A stretch of 64,000 nucleotides of DNA from Burkholderia sp. Lineage in GTDB: Bacteria > Pseudomonadota > Gammaproteobacteria > Burkholderiales > Burkholderiaceae. The stretch spans positions 1 through 64,000 of the forward strand of contig JAIRVP010000076.1 of NCBI GenBank assembly GCA_031253835.1. Direction: 5' to 3'. Within the stretch, counting starts at the first letter, position 1; the number at the start of each line of letters is the position of its first letter. The notes beneath the pieces are model-generated. The model was not told the DNA's origin, did no database searches, and saw only the letters and a list, made by a program, of their open reading frames with translations. The position numbers and the translations under genes are program-made. Below are positions 26,844 through 35,773 of the stretch, piece after piece.

Positions 26844-27037
26844 GGGAAAGCGGGCCGCAGCGGGCGGTTCGTCGGGGCGCCGGCGCCTCCTGCCGGGACG
26901 TCCCATCGTTATTGGAATCGGTACCGGACGATTATAGCGCCGGCCCCGTGCCGACCGACCGGATCGTCGCCAAATGACGCTAAAATAAGCGTCTTTCCGG
27001 CTCAACGCTGCATACAACCGCATCCCAGGAGAAATCT

Positions 27038-27961
27038 ATGTCAATGGCCGACCGCGACGGCAAGATCTGGATGGACGGCAAGCTGATCGACTGGCGCGAC
27101 GCCAAGATCCACGTCCTGACCCACACGCTGCACTACGGCATGGGCGTCTTCGAGGGCGTGCGCGCGTACAAGGCGGCCGACGGCAGCACCTCGATCTTCC
27201 GCCTGCCCGAGCACACGAAACGTCTGCTGAATTCGGCGAAGATCTTCCAGATGGACGTGCCGTTCGACCGCGAGACGCTCGAAGCCGCGCAACTCGAAGT
27301 CGTGCGCGAGAACAAGCTCGAGTCGGGCTACCTGCGCCCGATCATCTGGGTCGGCTCGGAAAAGCTCGGCGTGGCCGCGAAGGGCAACACGATCCACGTC
27401 GCGATCGCGGCATGGCCGTGGGGCGCGTACCTCGGCGAGGACGGCCTCGCGAAGGGCATCCGCGTGAAGACGTCGTCGTTCACGCGCCACCACGTGAACG
27501 TGTCGATGGTGCGGGCGAAGGCGTCGGGCTGGTACGTGAATTCGATCCTGGCGAACCAGGAAGCGACGGCCGACGGCTACGACGAAGCGCTGCTGCTCGA
27601 CGTCGACGGCTACGTGTCGGAAGGCTCGGGCGAAAACTTCTTCCTCGTGAACAACGGCAAGCTGTACACGCCCGACCTGTCGTCGTGCCTCGACGGCATC
27701 ACGCGCGACACGATCATCACGCTCGCGAAGGACGCCGGCATCGAAGTGATCGAGAAGCGCATCACGCGCGACGAGGTCTACACGGCCGACGAGGCGTTCT
27801 TCACCGGCACGGCCGCTGAAGTCACGCCGATCCGCGAGCTCGACAACCGCACGATCGGCAGCGGCGCGCGCGGCCCCGTCACGGAAAAGCTCCAGTCGGC
27901 GTTTTTCGATATCGTGTCGGGCAAGAACGCGAAGTACGCGCACTGGCTGACGAAGGTCTGA
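27038..27961 (+). CDS. ilvE: Branched-chain amino acid aminotransferase
   Basis: A 307-residue class IV PLP aminotransferase. It opens DGKIWMDGKLIDWRDAKIHVLTH and carries YGMGVFEGVRAY, KASGWYVNSILA (with the likely PLP lysine), and DGYVSEGSGENFF plus GTAAEVTPI near the C-terminus. It performs the last step of valine, leucine and isoleucine synthesis and the first step of their breakdown. AGGAGA lies 6 bp upstream of the start. First gene of a plus-strand run; the divergent azlCD may be functionally linked. Confidence 0.96.
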   Translation: MSMADRDGKIWMDGKLIDWRDAKIHVLTHTLHYGMGVFEGVRAYKAADGSTSIFRLPEHTKRLLNSAKIFQMDVPFDRETLEAAQLEVVRENKLESGYLRPIIWVGSEKLGVAAKGNTIHVAIAAWPWGAYLGEDGLAKGIRVKTSSFTRHHVNVSMVRAKASGWYVNSILANQEATADGYDEALLLDVDGYVSEGSGENFFLVNNGKLYTPDLSSCLDGITRDTIITLAKDAGIEVIEKRITRDEVYTADEAFFTGTAAEVTPIRELDNRTIGSGARGPVTEKLQSAFFDIVSGKNAKYAHWLTKV

Positions 27962-28011
27962 GCGCGCCGCGCCACCGACCGCCCCACAAAAGAGTGATAA
28001 GAGAAAGTCTC

Positions 28012-28206
28012 ATGAGTGAAATCAAGGAAATGCCGCTGGTCGAGCTGACGGCCAAGGATCTTCCCGCCTACTGCCCGAACCCGGCCATGGCGCGCTGGAG
28101 CGCCCATCCGCGCGTCTTCATCGACGTGTCGCACGGCGAAGCACGCTGCCCGTACTGCGGCACGCGCTACAAGCTGCGCGACGGCGAGGTCGTCAAGGGC
28201 CACTGA
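28012..28206 (+). CDS. Small zinc-finger protein (CHCC, NDUFS6-like)
   Basis: A 64-residue protein with the zinc pattern CPNPAMARWSAHPRVFI then CPYCGTRYKL: one Cys, one His and a CxxC pair, as in the zf-CHCC family related to mitochondrial complex I subunit NDUFS6. The start at 28012 is preferred over one 18 bp upstream. It follows ilvE by 50 bp. Role unknown in bacteria. Confidence 0.85.
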   Translation: MSEIKEMPLVELTAKDLPAYCPNPAMARWSAHPRVFIDVSHGEARCPYCGTRYKLRDGEVVKGH

Positions 28207-28346
28207 GCCCGGGCGGCCGGGCCCGCGGGCCCGCCGACTCGCAAGGCGGCGCAGCCGGACATCCGGCGCGCCGCCCTTCTCCATTCTGGCAACCCGAACG
28301 CGGCGCCTGTGCGCCGTGATTCATTACGACATCGGAAGTCGACCTG

Positions 28347-29384
28347 ATGCGTCGAGCGCTGGTTATCGCACCGAACTGGATCGGTGACGCATTGATGGCG
28401 CAGCCGCTTTTTGCGCTGCTGAAAAAGCTCCATCCCCGCATCGCGATCGATGCCGTCGCACCCTCGTGGGTCGCGCCCGTGCTCGAGCGGATGCCCGAGA
28501 TCCACGATGTCTACGCGACCGATCTCGCGCATGGCAAGCTGCAGCTGCTGCGCCGCTGGCAGCTCGCGAGCGACCTGCGCGACGTCGGCTACGACGCGGC
28601 GTACGTGCTGCCGAACTCGCTGAAGTCGGCGGTGATCCCGTGGCTCGCGAACATCCCGCTGCGGATCGGCTACACGGGCGAGCACCGCTACGGGCTGCTG
28701 AACGTGCGGCACGCGAATCCCGACAAGTCGGGCGAGCGGCCGCCGATGACGACCCACTATGCGGCGCTCGCGTACGCGCCGGGCGCAAAGCTGCCCGAGT
28801 CGATGAAGACGCTGCCCGCGCCGCGCCTCGACGCGGATTTGAACGAGACGGCGCGCGTGTCCGCACGTTTCAATCTCGATACGCGCAAGCCGCTCGTCGT
28901 GTTCTGCCCGGGCGCCGAATACGGTCCGGCCAAGCGCTGGCCGCCCGAGCACTTCGCGACGCTCGCGACGATCGTTCACCAGTCGTTCCCGTACACGCAG
29001 ATCGTCGCGCTCGGCTCGCAGAAGGACGCAGCCGCCGCGCAGGCGATTGCCGACCACGCGCCGAACGTGCGCAACCTGTGCGGGCAGACGTCGCTGTCCG
29101 AGGCGTGCGCACTGATCGCGCGCGCGAACGCGGTCGTCACCAACGATTCGGGGCTGATGCACGTCGCGGCCGCGCTGCGCCGGCCGCTCGTCGCACTGTA
29201 CGGATCGACCGATCCGCGCCACACCCCTCCGCTGTCGGACCTGGCGAAGGTACAATGGCTGCATCTCGAATGCAGTCCCTGCTTCGAACGCGAGTGCCCG
29301 CTCGGCCACCTGAAGTGCCTGCGCGAACTCGGTCCCGAGCAGGTATTCGGCGATTTGCGCGGCATGCTCGTCGGGCAGCGCTGA
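28347..29384 (+). CDS. waaF: Lipopolysaccharide heptosyltransferase II
   Basis: A 345-residue GT9-family glycosyltransferase. It has MRRALVIAPNWIGDALMAQPL at the N-terminus, the FCPGAEYGPAKRWPPEHFA nucleotide-sugar region, and TNDSGLMHVAAALRRPLVALYGST near the C-terminus, all typical of WaaF. It adds the second heptose to the lipopolysaccharide inner core on the cytoplasmic face of the inner membrane. It stands apart from a full waa cluster, 140 bp after the zinc-finger gene. A cysteine-rich C-terminal stretch (LECSPCFERECPLGHLKC) is usual for this family. Confidence 0.93.
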   Translation: MRRALVIAPNWIGDALMAQPLFALLKKLHPRIAIDAVAPSWVAPVLERMPEIHDVYATDLAHGKLQLLRRWQLASDLRDVGYDAAYVLPNSLKSAVIPWLANIPLRIGYTGEHRYGLLNVRHANPDKSGERPPMTTHYAALAYAPGAKLPESMKTLPAPRLDADLNETARVSARFNLDTRKPLVVFCPGAEYGPAKRWPPEHFATLATIVHQSFPYTQIVALGSQKDAAAAQAIADHAPNVRNLCGQTSLSEACALIARANAVVTNDSGLMHVAAALRRPLVALYGSTDPRHTPPLSDLAKVQWLHLECSPCFERECPLGHLKCLRELGPEQVFGDLRGMLVGQR

Positions 29385-29499
29385 CCCTGACCGGCAGCGT
29401 CGCACGGCGCGCCGGGCAATCCGATTCACCGGTGTACGGCGGCTCCATCCGGGCCGCCGTGCTGAATACGGCGCGCGACGCGCGCGAGAGATAACCCCG

Positions 29500-29946
29500 A
29501 TGCCACGTTTTGCCCGCCTTTTCGAAGCCGCTGCCGATACGCTGAACGCCTACTACCAGGCCGTCGCCGATGCCAATCTCGACGCGCTGCTGGCGTTGTG
29601 GATCGACGAGGATTTCGCCAGCTGCGTATGGGCGGACGGCGAGCATCTGCATGGCCTCGACCAGATTCGCAGCGGGCTCGCGAACCGGCTCGCCACGCGC
29701 CCCGTGACGATCGAGCCGCTCGACATCCGCGTGTACGACAGCCTCGGCACGGTCGTCTATACGATCGCCGAAGCGCATCAGCAGGCCGACCTGACGGCCG
29801 AACCCGACATGGTTTTCGCGACGTACGTGATGATTCACGAACGCGGCGAATGGCGCATCGCGCACATCCACGCGAGCCCGATTCCCGAACAGGCGGCCGG
29901 GCAGTTCGCCGCCAAAATCCGTCATGGTCAGGGCCCGCTGCACTGA
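29500..29946 (+). CDS. NTF2-like / SnoaL-fold protein
   Basis: A 148-residue protein with the cone-shaped NTF2-like pattern: a helical N-terminus (ADTLNAYYQAVADANLDALLALW), then alternating strands ending MIHERGEWRIAHIHAS. Such proteins may be small enzymes or ligand binders; no catalytic residues can be assigned. It sits between waaF (115 bp upstream) and the YheT-like hydrolase (34 bp downstream). Confidence 0.8.
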   Translation: MPRFARLFEAAADTLNAYYQAVADANLDALLALWIDEDFASCVWADGEHLHGLDQIRSGLANRLATRPVTIEPLDIRVYDSLGTVVYTIAEAHQQADLTAEPDMVFATYVMIHERGEWRIAHIHASPIPEQAAGQFAAKIRHGQGPLH

Positions 29947-29980
29947 CGAAAAGACGAAGCAACGCATACGCGGGGCGATC

Positions 29981-31018
29981 ATGAGTACGGCTTCTCCGCC
30001 CACCTCGCCGCTGACCGGGGCCCCGGCCCCAGACGACGACACACTGCGCTATCGCGCACCGCGCTGGCTACCGAACAGCCATGCGCAAACCATCGTGCCC
30101 GCGCTGTTCGCGCGGCGGCCGGTAGTCGCTTACCGGCGAGAGCGATGGGAAACCCCCGACCACGACTTCATCGATCTCGACTGGGTCGCCCACCTCGACA
30201 GTGCGGCGCCGGCACCCGATGCGCCGCTGTTCGTGCTGTTCCACGGCCTCGAAGGCAGCTCCGGCTCGCACTACGCGCTCGAGATGATGGCCGCCGCGCG
30301 CGCGAAGGGCTGGCACGCCGTCGTCCCGCACTTTCGCAGCTGCAGCGGCGAGATCAACCGCCAGCCGCGCTTCTACCATCTCGCCGACAGCGCCGAAGTC
30401 GACTGGATCCTGCGCCGGCTCGCCGCGCAGCATCGCGGGCCGCTCGTCGCGGCCGGCGTGTCGCTCGGCGGCAACGTGCTGTTGCGCTGGCTCGGCGAGC
30501 ATCGCAGCGACACGTCGATCCTGCGCGCCGCCGCCGCGATCTCGACGCCGATCGACGTGCATGCGGGCGGCCGCGCGCTGTCGCAGGGGTTCGCGATGGT
30601 CTACACGCGCAGCTTCCTGAAGACGCTCAAGCGCAAGGCGCTCGCGAAGCTCGACCAGTACCCCGGGCTGTTCGACCGTGAAGCGATGCTGCAGGCCGTG
30701 ACGATGCGCGACTTCGACGAAGTCGTGACCGCGCCGCTGCACGGCTTCGCGGACGCCGACGACTACTGGACGAAGGCGACGACGCGGCCGCTGCTGCCCG
30801 CGATCGACGTGCCGACGCTGATCCTCAACGCCCGCAACGACCCGTTCCTGCCCGAATCGGCACTGCCGGGCCCGGCCGACGTGTCGCCGGCCGTCGAGCT
30901 CGACCAGCCCGCGGCCGGCGGGCACGCGGGATTCATGACCGGGCCGTTCCCCGGCCGCCTCGACTGGCTGTCGGCGCGGGTGTTCGGCTATTGCTCGAAA
31001 TTCGTCGACCATGGATGA
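29981..31018 (+). CDS. YheT-like alpha/beta hydrolase
   Basis: A 345-residue hydrolase of the YheT/AB-hydrolase family. It shows RWLPNSHAQTIVPALF at the N-terminus, LFHGLEGSSGSHYA (oxyanion region), the nucleophile elbow AAGVSLGGNVLLRWLG, a late Asp in LNARNDPFLP, and the catalytic His in GGHAGFM. Cytoplasmic; substrate unknown. The start at 29981 was chosen because the upstream in-frame residues overlap the end of the preceding gene. It overlaps the next gene by 8 bp. Confidence 0.9.
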   Translation: MSTASPPTSPLTGAPAPDDDTLRYRAPRWLPNSHAQTIVPALFARRPVVAYRRERWETPDHDFIDLDWVAHLDSAAPAPDAPLFVLFHGLEGSSGSHYALEMMAAARAKGWHAVVPHFRSCSGEINRQPRFYHLADSAEVDWILRRLAAQHRGPLVAAGVSLGGNVLLRWLGEHRSDTSILRAAAAISTPIDVHAGGRALSQGFAMVYTRSFLKTLKRKALAKLDQYPGLFDREAMLQAVTMRDFDEVVTAPLHGFADADDYWTKATTRPLLPAIDVPTLILNARNDPFLPESALPGPADVSPAVELDQPAAGGHAGFMTGPFPGRLDWLSARVFGYCSKFVDHG

Positions 31019-31595
31019 CATCGTCAGGCAGGCACTCGCCAAATGGCCGAACGTGCCGCACTGCACCGGCTGGCTGCTGCTCGACCGGCGCGGCGAATGG
31101 CGGCTGCGCGACGACGCGGCGCAGGCGGCCGGCGAGCTCGGCTCGCCGATCCGGCATGCGGCGCTGAACGCGTTCATCGGCCGCAACTACGAATGTGACG
31201 CGCAGGGCCAGTGGTTCTTCCAGAACGGGCCGCAGCGCGTGTACGTCGAGCTCGCCTATACGCCGTGGGTCGTCCGGCTCGCCGAGCGCGACGGGCGACT
31301 CTCGCTCACCGACCAGACGGGCGCGCCGTTCGAACCGGACGAAGCGTGGCTCGACGATGCGGGCGGCGTGCTGCTTCGCGATGGCGGCACGCAGCGCGTC
31401 GCGGCGCTGCACGATCACGACCTCGGGCTGTTCGCCGATCACGCGGATTTCGACGCCGAGCCGCCCGTGCTGCGCTGGCGCGACGGCCGCACGCTGCCGC
31501 TCGGCAGCATCGTCAGCACGGACGTGCCCGCCCGGTTCGGCTATGTCGCGAGCCCGGCACGCCTCGCCGGCAACGCAACCGGCAGCGGCAACTGA
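31011..31595 (+). CDS. Conserved protein of unknown function
   Basis: A 194-residue soluble protein. The N-terminal half has VPHCTGWLLLDRRGEWRL and GRNYECDAQGQWFFQNGPQRVYVEL, suggesting a mixed alpha/beta domain; the C-terminal half looks beta-rich. No catalytic motif was recognised. It overlaps the YheT-like gene by 8 bp, so the two are translationally coupled and may act together. Convergent with the M48 protease gene, 21 bp apart. Confidence 0.8.
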   Translation: MDDIVRQALAKWPNVPHCTGWLLLDRRGEWRLRDDAAQAAGELGSPIRHAALNAFIGRNYECDAQGQWFFQNGPQRVYVELAYTPWVVRLAERDGRLSLTDQTGAPFEPDEAWLDDAGGVLLRDGGTQRVAALHDHDLGLFADHADFDAEPPVLRWRDGRTLPLGSIVSTDVPARFGYVASPARLAGNATGSGN

Positions 31596-31616
31596 CGCGC
31601 CGCCGCGCGACGGCTG

Positions 31617-33311
31617 CTATCCGCGGCCGTTCTTCTCGTCCTCGCGCTCTTCCTTGTAGCGCGCCTCGAATTCCAGCAGCCGCGCGCCGATGATCGACTG
31701 CTCGTAGAACGACACGTCCTTCGCGTCGCGCGCTTCCTTCAACTGCCGGATCGCCGACGGCCACGCGCCGTCGATCGCGAGTTTCTCTGCGAGCGCGCGG
31801 CGCCGCGCGAGCAGGTCGCCCTTCCCGTCGCTCGCCTTTGCGAGATAGTCCCACCAGTCCGGCTGCTCGGGATCGGCCTTCGCCTGCGCACGCGCGAGCG
31901 TCTGCGCTTCGGTAAAGCGGCGCGCGGCGATCAGCGCCTGCAGATGCGCGACAATCGCCGCGTGCGACGCCGGCCAGCGCCGCTGCGCGAGCGCCGAGAG
32001 CCTGACCGCATCGTCGGTCCGGCCCGCGCGGCGCGCGATCTCGGCCGCCAGCACGTCGAGGCTCGGCGAACTCGTGTCCGGATCGTTCTCGCGCCGCTCG
32101 CGCGCGTCGAACCCCGCGCGCGCCGACGCGAGTGCCTTGCCGGCCGCGTCGTATTCACCGAGCAGCATGTTCGCGAGCGCGATGCCGTACTCGTTCGCCG
32201 CGACGTTCGGCGCCGTACGGTCGTCGATCTCGAGCTGCATCCGGCGCGCCTCGGCCGAGATGTCGGTCGGCGCGCGGTTCTGCAGGATGCGCAGCCGCGC
32301 GCGCACGAATCCGTATTCGGCCGACTGGCGCGGCTGCCGGTACGGCGCGCGGCGCGCGCGATCCTCCATGTCGGCGATCCGCTCGCCGGTCAGCGGGTGC
32401 GTGCGCGCATAGGCCGGCACGCCCGCGTCGCCCATCGACGCGCGGTCGAGCCGTTCGAAGAAGCCCGGCATCCCGTACGGGTCATAGCCCGCGCCCGCGA
32501 GCAGCTGGAAGCCGACGCGATCGGCCTCGCGCTCGGCCGAACGCGAGAAGCGCAGCTGATTGTCGACCGCGTACGCCTGCCCGCCCACCGCGATCGCGCT
32601 GCCGAGATCGCCGCTGCGCGCGAGCACGCCGGCCAGCACGCCGAGCAGCATGGTTGCGAGCGCCGTGTAGCCGCTCTTCTCGCTCGCGCCGATCATCCGC
32701 GCGATGTGCCGCTGCAGCACGTGCCCCATCTCGTGGCCGACCACCGACGCGAGCTCCGATTCCGTCTGCGTCGTGACGACGAGCCCGCTGTTGATCCCGA
32801 TGAAGCCGCCCGGCATCGAGAACGCGTTGATCTGCGGATCGCGCACCGGGAACAGGTCGAAATCCGGCGTGTAGCCACCGATGAAGCGCGCGGCGGCCGC
32901 GGCCGCGAGCCGCGCCGCCATCGCGTTCAGGTAGTCGCGCACGAGCCAGTCGTCGAGATAGTCGGGATCGCGCCGCACCTCGCGCATCACGCGCTCGCCG
33001 AGCCGACGCTCGGCCTGCGGCGTCAGCGAGCCGCCGGAACCGTCGCCGAGGTCGGGCAGTTCGAGCGCGCGAAGCGGCGCGCGCAGGCTCGCGACCGGCC
33101 CCGACGCGCCGCCGGCGCCCGAGAACCGGCTCTCCGCACCGCCGTACGTGCCGAACACGCCGGTCGCGATGCCGGACGGCACGGTGGAAATCGCCGGGGA
33201 GCCGCCGGTCGCCGGCTCGAGCGGTGGCGCGGATGCGCTCTGCGCGCGGCCGCACGGCGGCAGCGCGAGCACGGCCGACAGCGACACGGCAAGCAACTGT
33301 TTGACACGCAT
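31617..33311 (-). CDS. Periplasmic M48 metalloprotease with TPR-like C-terminus (BepA-like)
   Basis: A 564-residue protein with an N-terminal signal (about 1-23). The M48 zinc site is clear: His193-Glu-x-x-His197 in VVGHEMGHVLQRH, with the third-ligand region SAEREADRVG at about 258-267. From about 330 on, helical repeats resembling tetratricopeptides follow. This layout is that of BepA/YfgC, a periplasmic protease/chaperone for outer-membrane protein assembly. It ends in a charged tail. Start chosen at the codon before the signal; its ribosome site is poor. Divergent from moaC. Confidence 0.9.
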   Translation of the reverse strand: MRVKQLLAVSLSAVLALPPCGRAQSASAPPLEPATGGSPAISTVPSGIATGVFGTYGGAESRFSGAGGASGPVASLRAPLRALELPDLGDGSGGSLTPQAERRLGERVMREVRRDPDYLDDWLVRDYLNAMAARLAAAAAARFIGGYTPDFDLFPVRDPQINAFSMPGGFIGINSGLVVTTQTESELASVVGHEMGHVLQRHIARMIGASEKSGYTALATMLLGVLAGVLARSGDLGSAIAVGGQAYAVDNQLRFSRSAEREADRVGFQLLAGAGYDPYGMPGFFERLDRASMGDAGVPAYARTHPLTGERIADMEDRARRAPYRQPRQSAEYGFVRARLRILQNRAPTDISAEARRMQLEIDDRTAPNVAANEYGIALANMLLGEYDAAGKALASARAGFDARERRENDPDTSSPSLDVLAAEIARRAGRTDDAVRLSALAQRRWPASHAAIVAHLQALIAARRFTEAQTLARAQAKADPEQPDWWDYLAKASDGKGDLLARRRALAEKLAIDGAWPSAIRQLKEARDAKDVSFYEQSIIGARLLEFEARYKEEREDEKNGRG

Positions 33312-33489
33312 GGCAGGATGAAAACGGCGCCGTCCCGCGCGCCCGGCGCGCATCGCGGCGTTTGGTCTGAATATTCGGGTCATTGTACCGGCGCCGCGGC
33401 GACTGTCCCGTGCCGCGCGTGCGTCATCTGCGCCCCCGGCGACGCGAACGCCGCTGCTATGATAAGCGCCCGTTGAGACGGAGCATGAC

Positions 33490-33969
33490 ATGTCAGGACT
33501 TACCCATTTCGACGCCGCCGGCCATGCGCACATGGTCGATGTCGGCGGCAAGCAGGAAACCCAGCGCATCGCGATCGCGCGCGGCACGATCCGGATGCTG
33601 CCGGCCACGTTCGCGCTGATCCGCGACGGCAAGGCCAAGAAAGGCGACGTGCTCGGCGTCGCGCGCATCGCGGCGATCCAGGGCGCCAAGCGCACGGCCG
33701 ACCTCATCCCGCTGTGCCACCCGCTCGCGCTGACGCGCGTGGCCGTCGACTTCGAACTCGACGACGCGCTGCCGGGCGTCCACTGCGTCGTGCAGGTCGA
33801 GACGTTCGGCCGGACCGGCGTCGAGATGGAAGCGCTGACGGCCGTGCAGGTCGGGCTGCTGACCGTCTACGACATGTGCAAGGCCGTCGATCGCGGGATG
33901 GTGATCACCGACGTGAGCGTGCGGGAGAAGCGCGGCGGGAAGTCGGGGGACTGGAAGGCGGAAGCGTAA
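33490..33969 (+). CDS. moaC: Cyclic pyranopterin monophosphate synthase
   Basis: A 159-residue MoaC of normal length. Signature segments: THFDAAGHAHMVDV, KRTADLIPLCHPLALT (active site), and GVEMEALTAVQVGLLTVYDMCKAVDRGM. It acts with MoaA to make cPMP in molybdenum cofactor synthesis. GGAG precedes the start. No other moa genes lie nearby. Confidence 0.96.
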   Translation: MSGLTHFDAAGHAHMVDVGGKQETQRIAIARGTIRMLPATFALIRDGKAKKGDVLGVARIAAIQGAKRTADLIPLCHPLALTRVAVDFELDDALPGVHCVVQVETFGRTGVEMEALTAVQVGLLTVYDMCKAVDRGMVITDVSVREKRGGKSGDWKAEA

Positions 33970-34480
33970 CGCGTCGAGCAGGCGCGGGTTTCCGGGAGCC
34001 GCTTGCCGCTTCGCCCGGCTTGACGCAGGCTTTGAATAATTGCGCGCTGTTCGGTATGCGCCTGCACAACGCGGAAACGGCCATTCCGATTGGCGCTCGA
34101 CGCGCGCGCAGCGACGGTAGCGGATCAACGCGGCTTTCGACGAAGCCGCTCCGCATGACTGGCATCCTGCAGGCAATCAGGACGACACGATCCGGCGATC
34201 GAATGCGGCGTTCGCCCATGGCACGCAGTCATTACGCCGCACGCGCTCCAACAACCCAAGCACCGCATCCATCCATTCGACGCGCAGCACCGCGCACCAC
34301 TCAGCCCGACGCTGGAAAAACCGGATCAACGCCGATGCGCGCCGTGTACGCGCGTACTCGAATCGGCTCGTCTGCTCGCTCCGTCGCGTTCGCAATCACC
34401 CCGATGTCTTGTCTTCCATTCTCGGGTGTGTAGAATTCTCAAAGAATTAAAACTCATAACAATCAACACTACGGGGTTAT
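33970..34480. other. 511-bp gene-poor region with an AT-rich end
   Basis: No supportable gene. A minus-strand frame at 34177-34395 (72 codons) is Arg-rich and resembles neither of its neighbours; it could be a gene remnant but is more likely chance. The last 60 bases (34420-34480) are clearly AT-rich and probably hold the promoter of the next gene. Base composition changes from about 33960 on compared with moaC. Confidence 0.45.
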
Positions 34481-34828
34481 ATGGCTCACTCGACCATAGT
34501 ATTCAAACAACCAAATTTCGGGACCATCAAGAGCGCACCGGTCGGATTTTCGTGGACCACCATGTTTTTCGGGTTTTTCCCGGCGCTTTTTCGAGGCGAT
34601 TTCAAGTGGGCCGCGATCAATTTCTTTGTCTCGTCCGCCGTCGCATTACTGACGTTCGGAATCGGTGGCCCCGTCTGCTGGATTGTCTTTGCGTTGATCT
34701 ACAACAAGATGTACATCCGGGATTTGGCAGGGAAGGGTTATCTGGTGGATCGCGTCGAATCCCGATTTACCGTTGACCAGCTTCAAGCCCAACTGGAGAC
34801 GGTTCTCAGACCCGCACAGGCCGCTTGA
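34481..34828 (+). CDS. Small membrane protein (HrgC/DUF2628-like)
   Basis: A 115-residue protein with a soluble N-terminal strand region (VIFKQPNFGTIKSAPVGFSW), two hydrophobic helices (about 24-39 and 45-74) and a soluble C-terminal helix. The FFGFFPALFRGDFKWA segment recalls small proteins annotated HrgC in other genera; this is from memory and not checked. Its codons are less GC-biased than those of its neighbours, and it follows an AT-rich, gene-poor stretch, so horizontal origin is possible. It is followed by a good terminator and stands alone. Confidence 0.8.
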   Translation: MAHSTIVFKQPNFGTIKSAPVGFSWTTMFFGFFPALFRGDFKWAAINFFVSSAVALLTFGIGGPVCWIVFALIYNKMYIRDLAGKGYLVDRVESRFTVDQLQAQLETVLRPAQAA

Positions 34829-34870
34829 AGTCGTTTCGTTAATCCGGCCCGGTGAATCGGGCCGAGTCGC

Positions 34871-34908
34871 AGGCCGCTTCGTCGATTTCGAAGCGGCCTT
34901 TGTTTTTA
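34871..34908 (+). terminator. Rho-independent terminator of the small membrane protein gene
   Basis: An 11-bp perfect stem (AGGCCGCTTCG with CGAAGCGGCCT) around a short loop is followed by TTGTTTTT. It lies 43 bp after the stop. Confidence 0.88.
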
Positions 34909-34964
34909 ATGCAATGCCCGGGTGCGTTCGCCTGGGCGAACTGCGCGCGGCCTCCCCACTCTCG

Positions 34965-35315
34965 TCACTGGCCGCGTGACGGCTCGAACACGAACGGCTG
35001 GGTCAGCAGGAACGGATTCGCGGTCGCGCCCGTCTGCACGCAGCTCGCGTGCGTCATTGCGTCGACGGCCGCGCGATCGGCCGCCGCATTGCGGCTGCTC
35101 GTCGTCACGGTGACGTTCTGCGCTTCGCCGGACGTCGTCATCAACGCACGCACGAGCACCGTCACCGGGCGCGTGAGCGGTTTGGCAGTGTCCGGATAGA
35201 CGGCACGCGGAATGTGGCAGGTCAGCTTGCTTTCCTGCGACGACGACAGCATCGCGCAGCCGGAAAACAGCATCGCGACGGCGGGCAGGATCAGGTAGGT
35301 CGAGCGAATAGCCAT
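34965..35315 (-). CDS. TonB C-terminal-like lipoprotein
   Basis: A 116-residue exported protein with a lipobox (AMLFSGCAMLSS, Cys20). The mature part, CHIPRAVYPDTAKPLTRPVTVLVRALMTTSGEAQNV, followed by ADRAAVDAMTHASC, follows the TonB C-terminal-domain pattern found in many single-domain Burkholderia lipoproteins. Two cysteines (C33 and the one in THASC) may bond. It is not a functional TonB because it lacks a membrane helix and Pro-rich spacer. Function unknown. Confidence 0.78.
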   Translation of the reverse strand: MAIRSTYLILPAVAMLFSGCAMLSSSQESKLTCHIPRAVYPDTAKPLTRPVTVLVRALMTTSGEAQNVTVTTSSRNAAADRAAVDAMTHASCVQTGATANPFLLTQPFVFEPSRGQ

Positions 35316-35773
35316 GGTCGAATATCGTTCTGAGTACTGTTCCGGGCGAACGCGCCGCGCCCCGGAAGTTGGCTCCGGGCCGCATCACGTGCGTCTCACT
35401 GCGCCGCGGCCAGCGGTCCGGCGCCCCGTTGCGGCCGCACGGCCGATGATGCTCGGCCGGGATCCTGCCTGGCAGTCTTCCCGGATAACCGGGACGCTGC
35501 CTGTCTTCACACTTCACACCGGCCAGCGGGCATGCCAGCGGGCATGCAAACGCTTTCGCGCATTGTGCACGCGGCGCGCGGTCAGTGGCGGCGATTTGAC
35601 AATGGTTGACGCGAATCGCCTCGCATCCGGCCGGAATCCGCACGATATGCGACGTAATCGATACGCGGCAGGCTTCTCACGGTTCGCGCCGGCCCCCCTG
35701 CCCGGCACCCGCTTCCGCTGCATCGCGACGCGTCAAACGCCGGAATACCCCGTTCCGGCGGGTATTGCGCACA
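35316..35773. other. 458-bp intergenic region upstream of the lipoprotein gene
   Basis: No convincing gene. It separates the lipoprotein gene from pglL, both on the minus strand. It contains a direct duplication of the 12-mer GCCAGCGGGCAT (35522-35533 and 35534-35545). The open frames present are Arg/Pro-rich and typical of chance frames in GC-rich DNA. Confidence 0.45.

Noticed and set aside
28207..28346. GC-rich inverted stretches between the zinc-finger gene and waaF
   Set aside because: Stem-like sequences are present but lack a T run, and similar ones arise by chance at this GC content, so no terminator was called.
34177..34395. A 72-codon minus-strand frame in the gene-poor region
   Set aside because: It is Arg-rich, has no ribosome site and no recognised domain. 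It might be a remnant, but the evidence is too thin to call a gene.
35522..35545. Two tandem copies of GCCAGCGGGCAT
   Set aside because: Only two copies of a short unit in GC-rich intergenic DNA, with no link to a gene or a known site.
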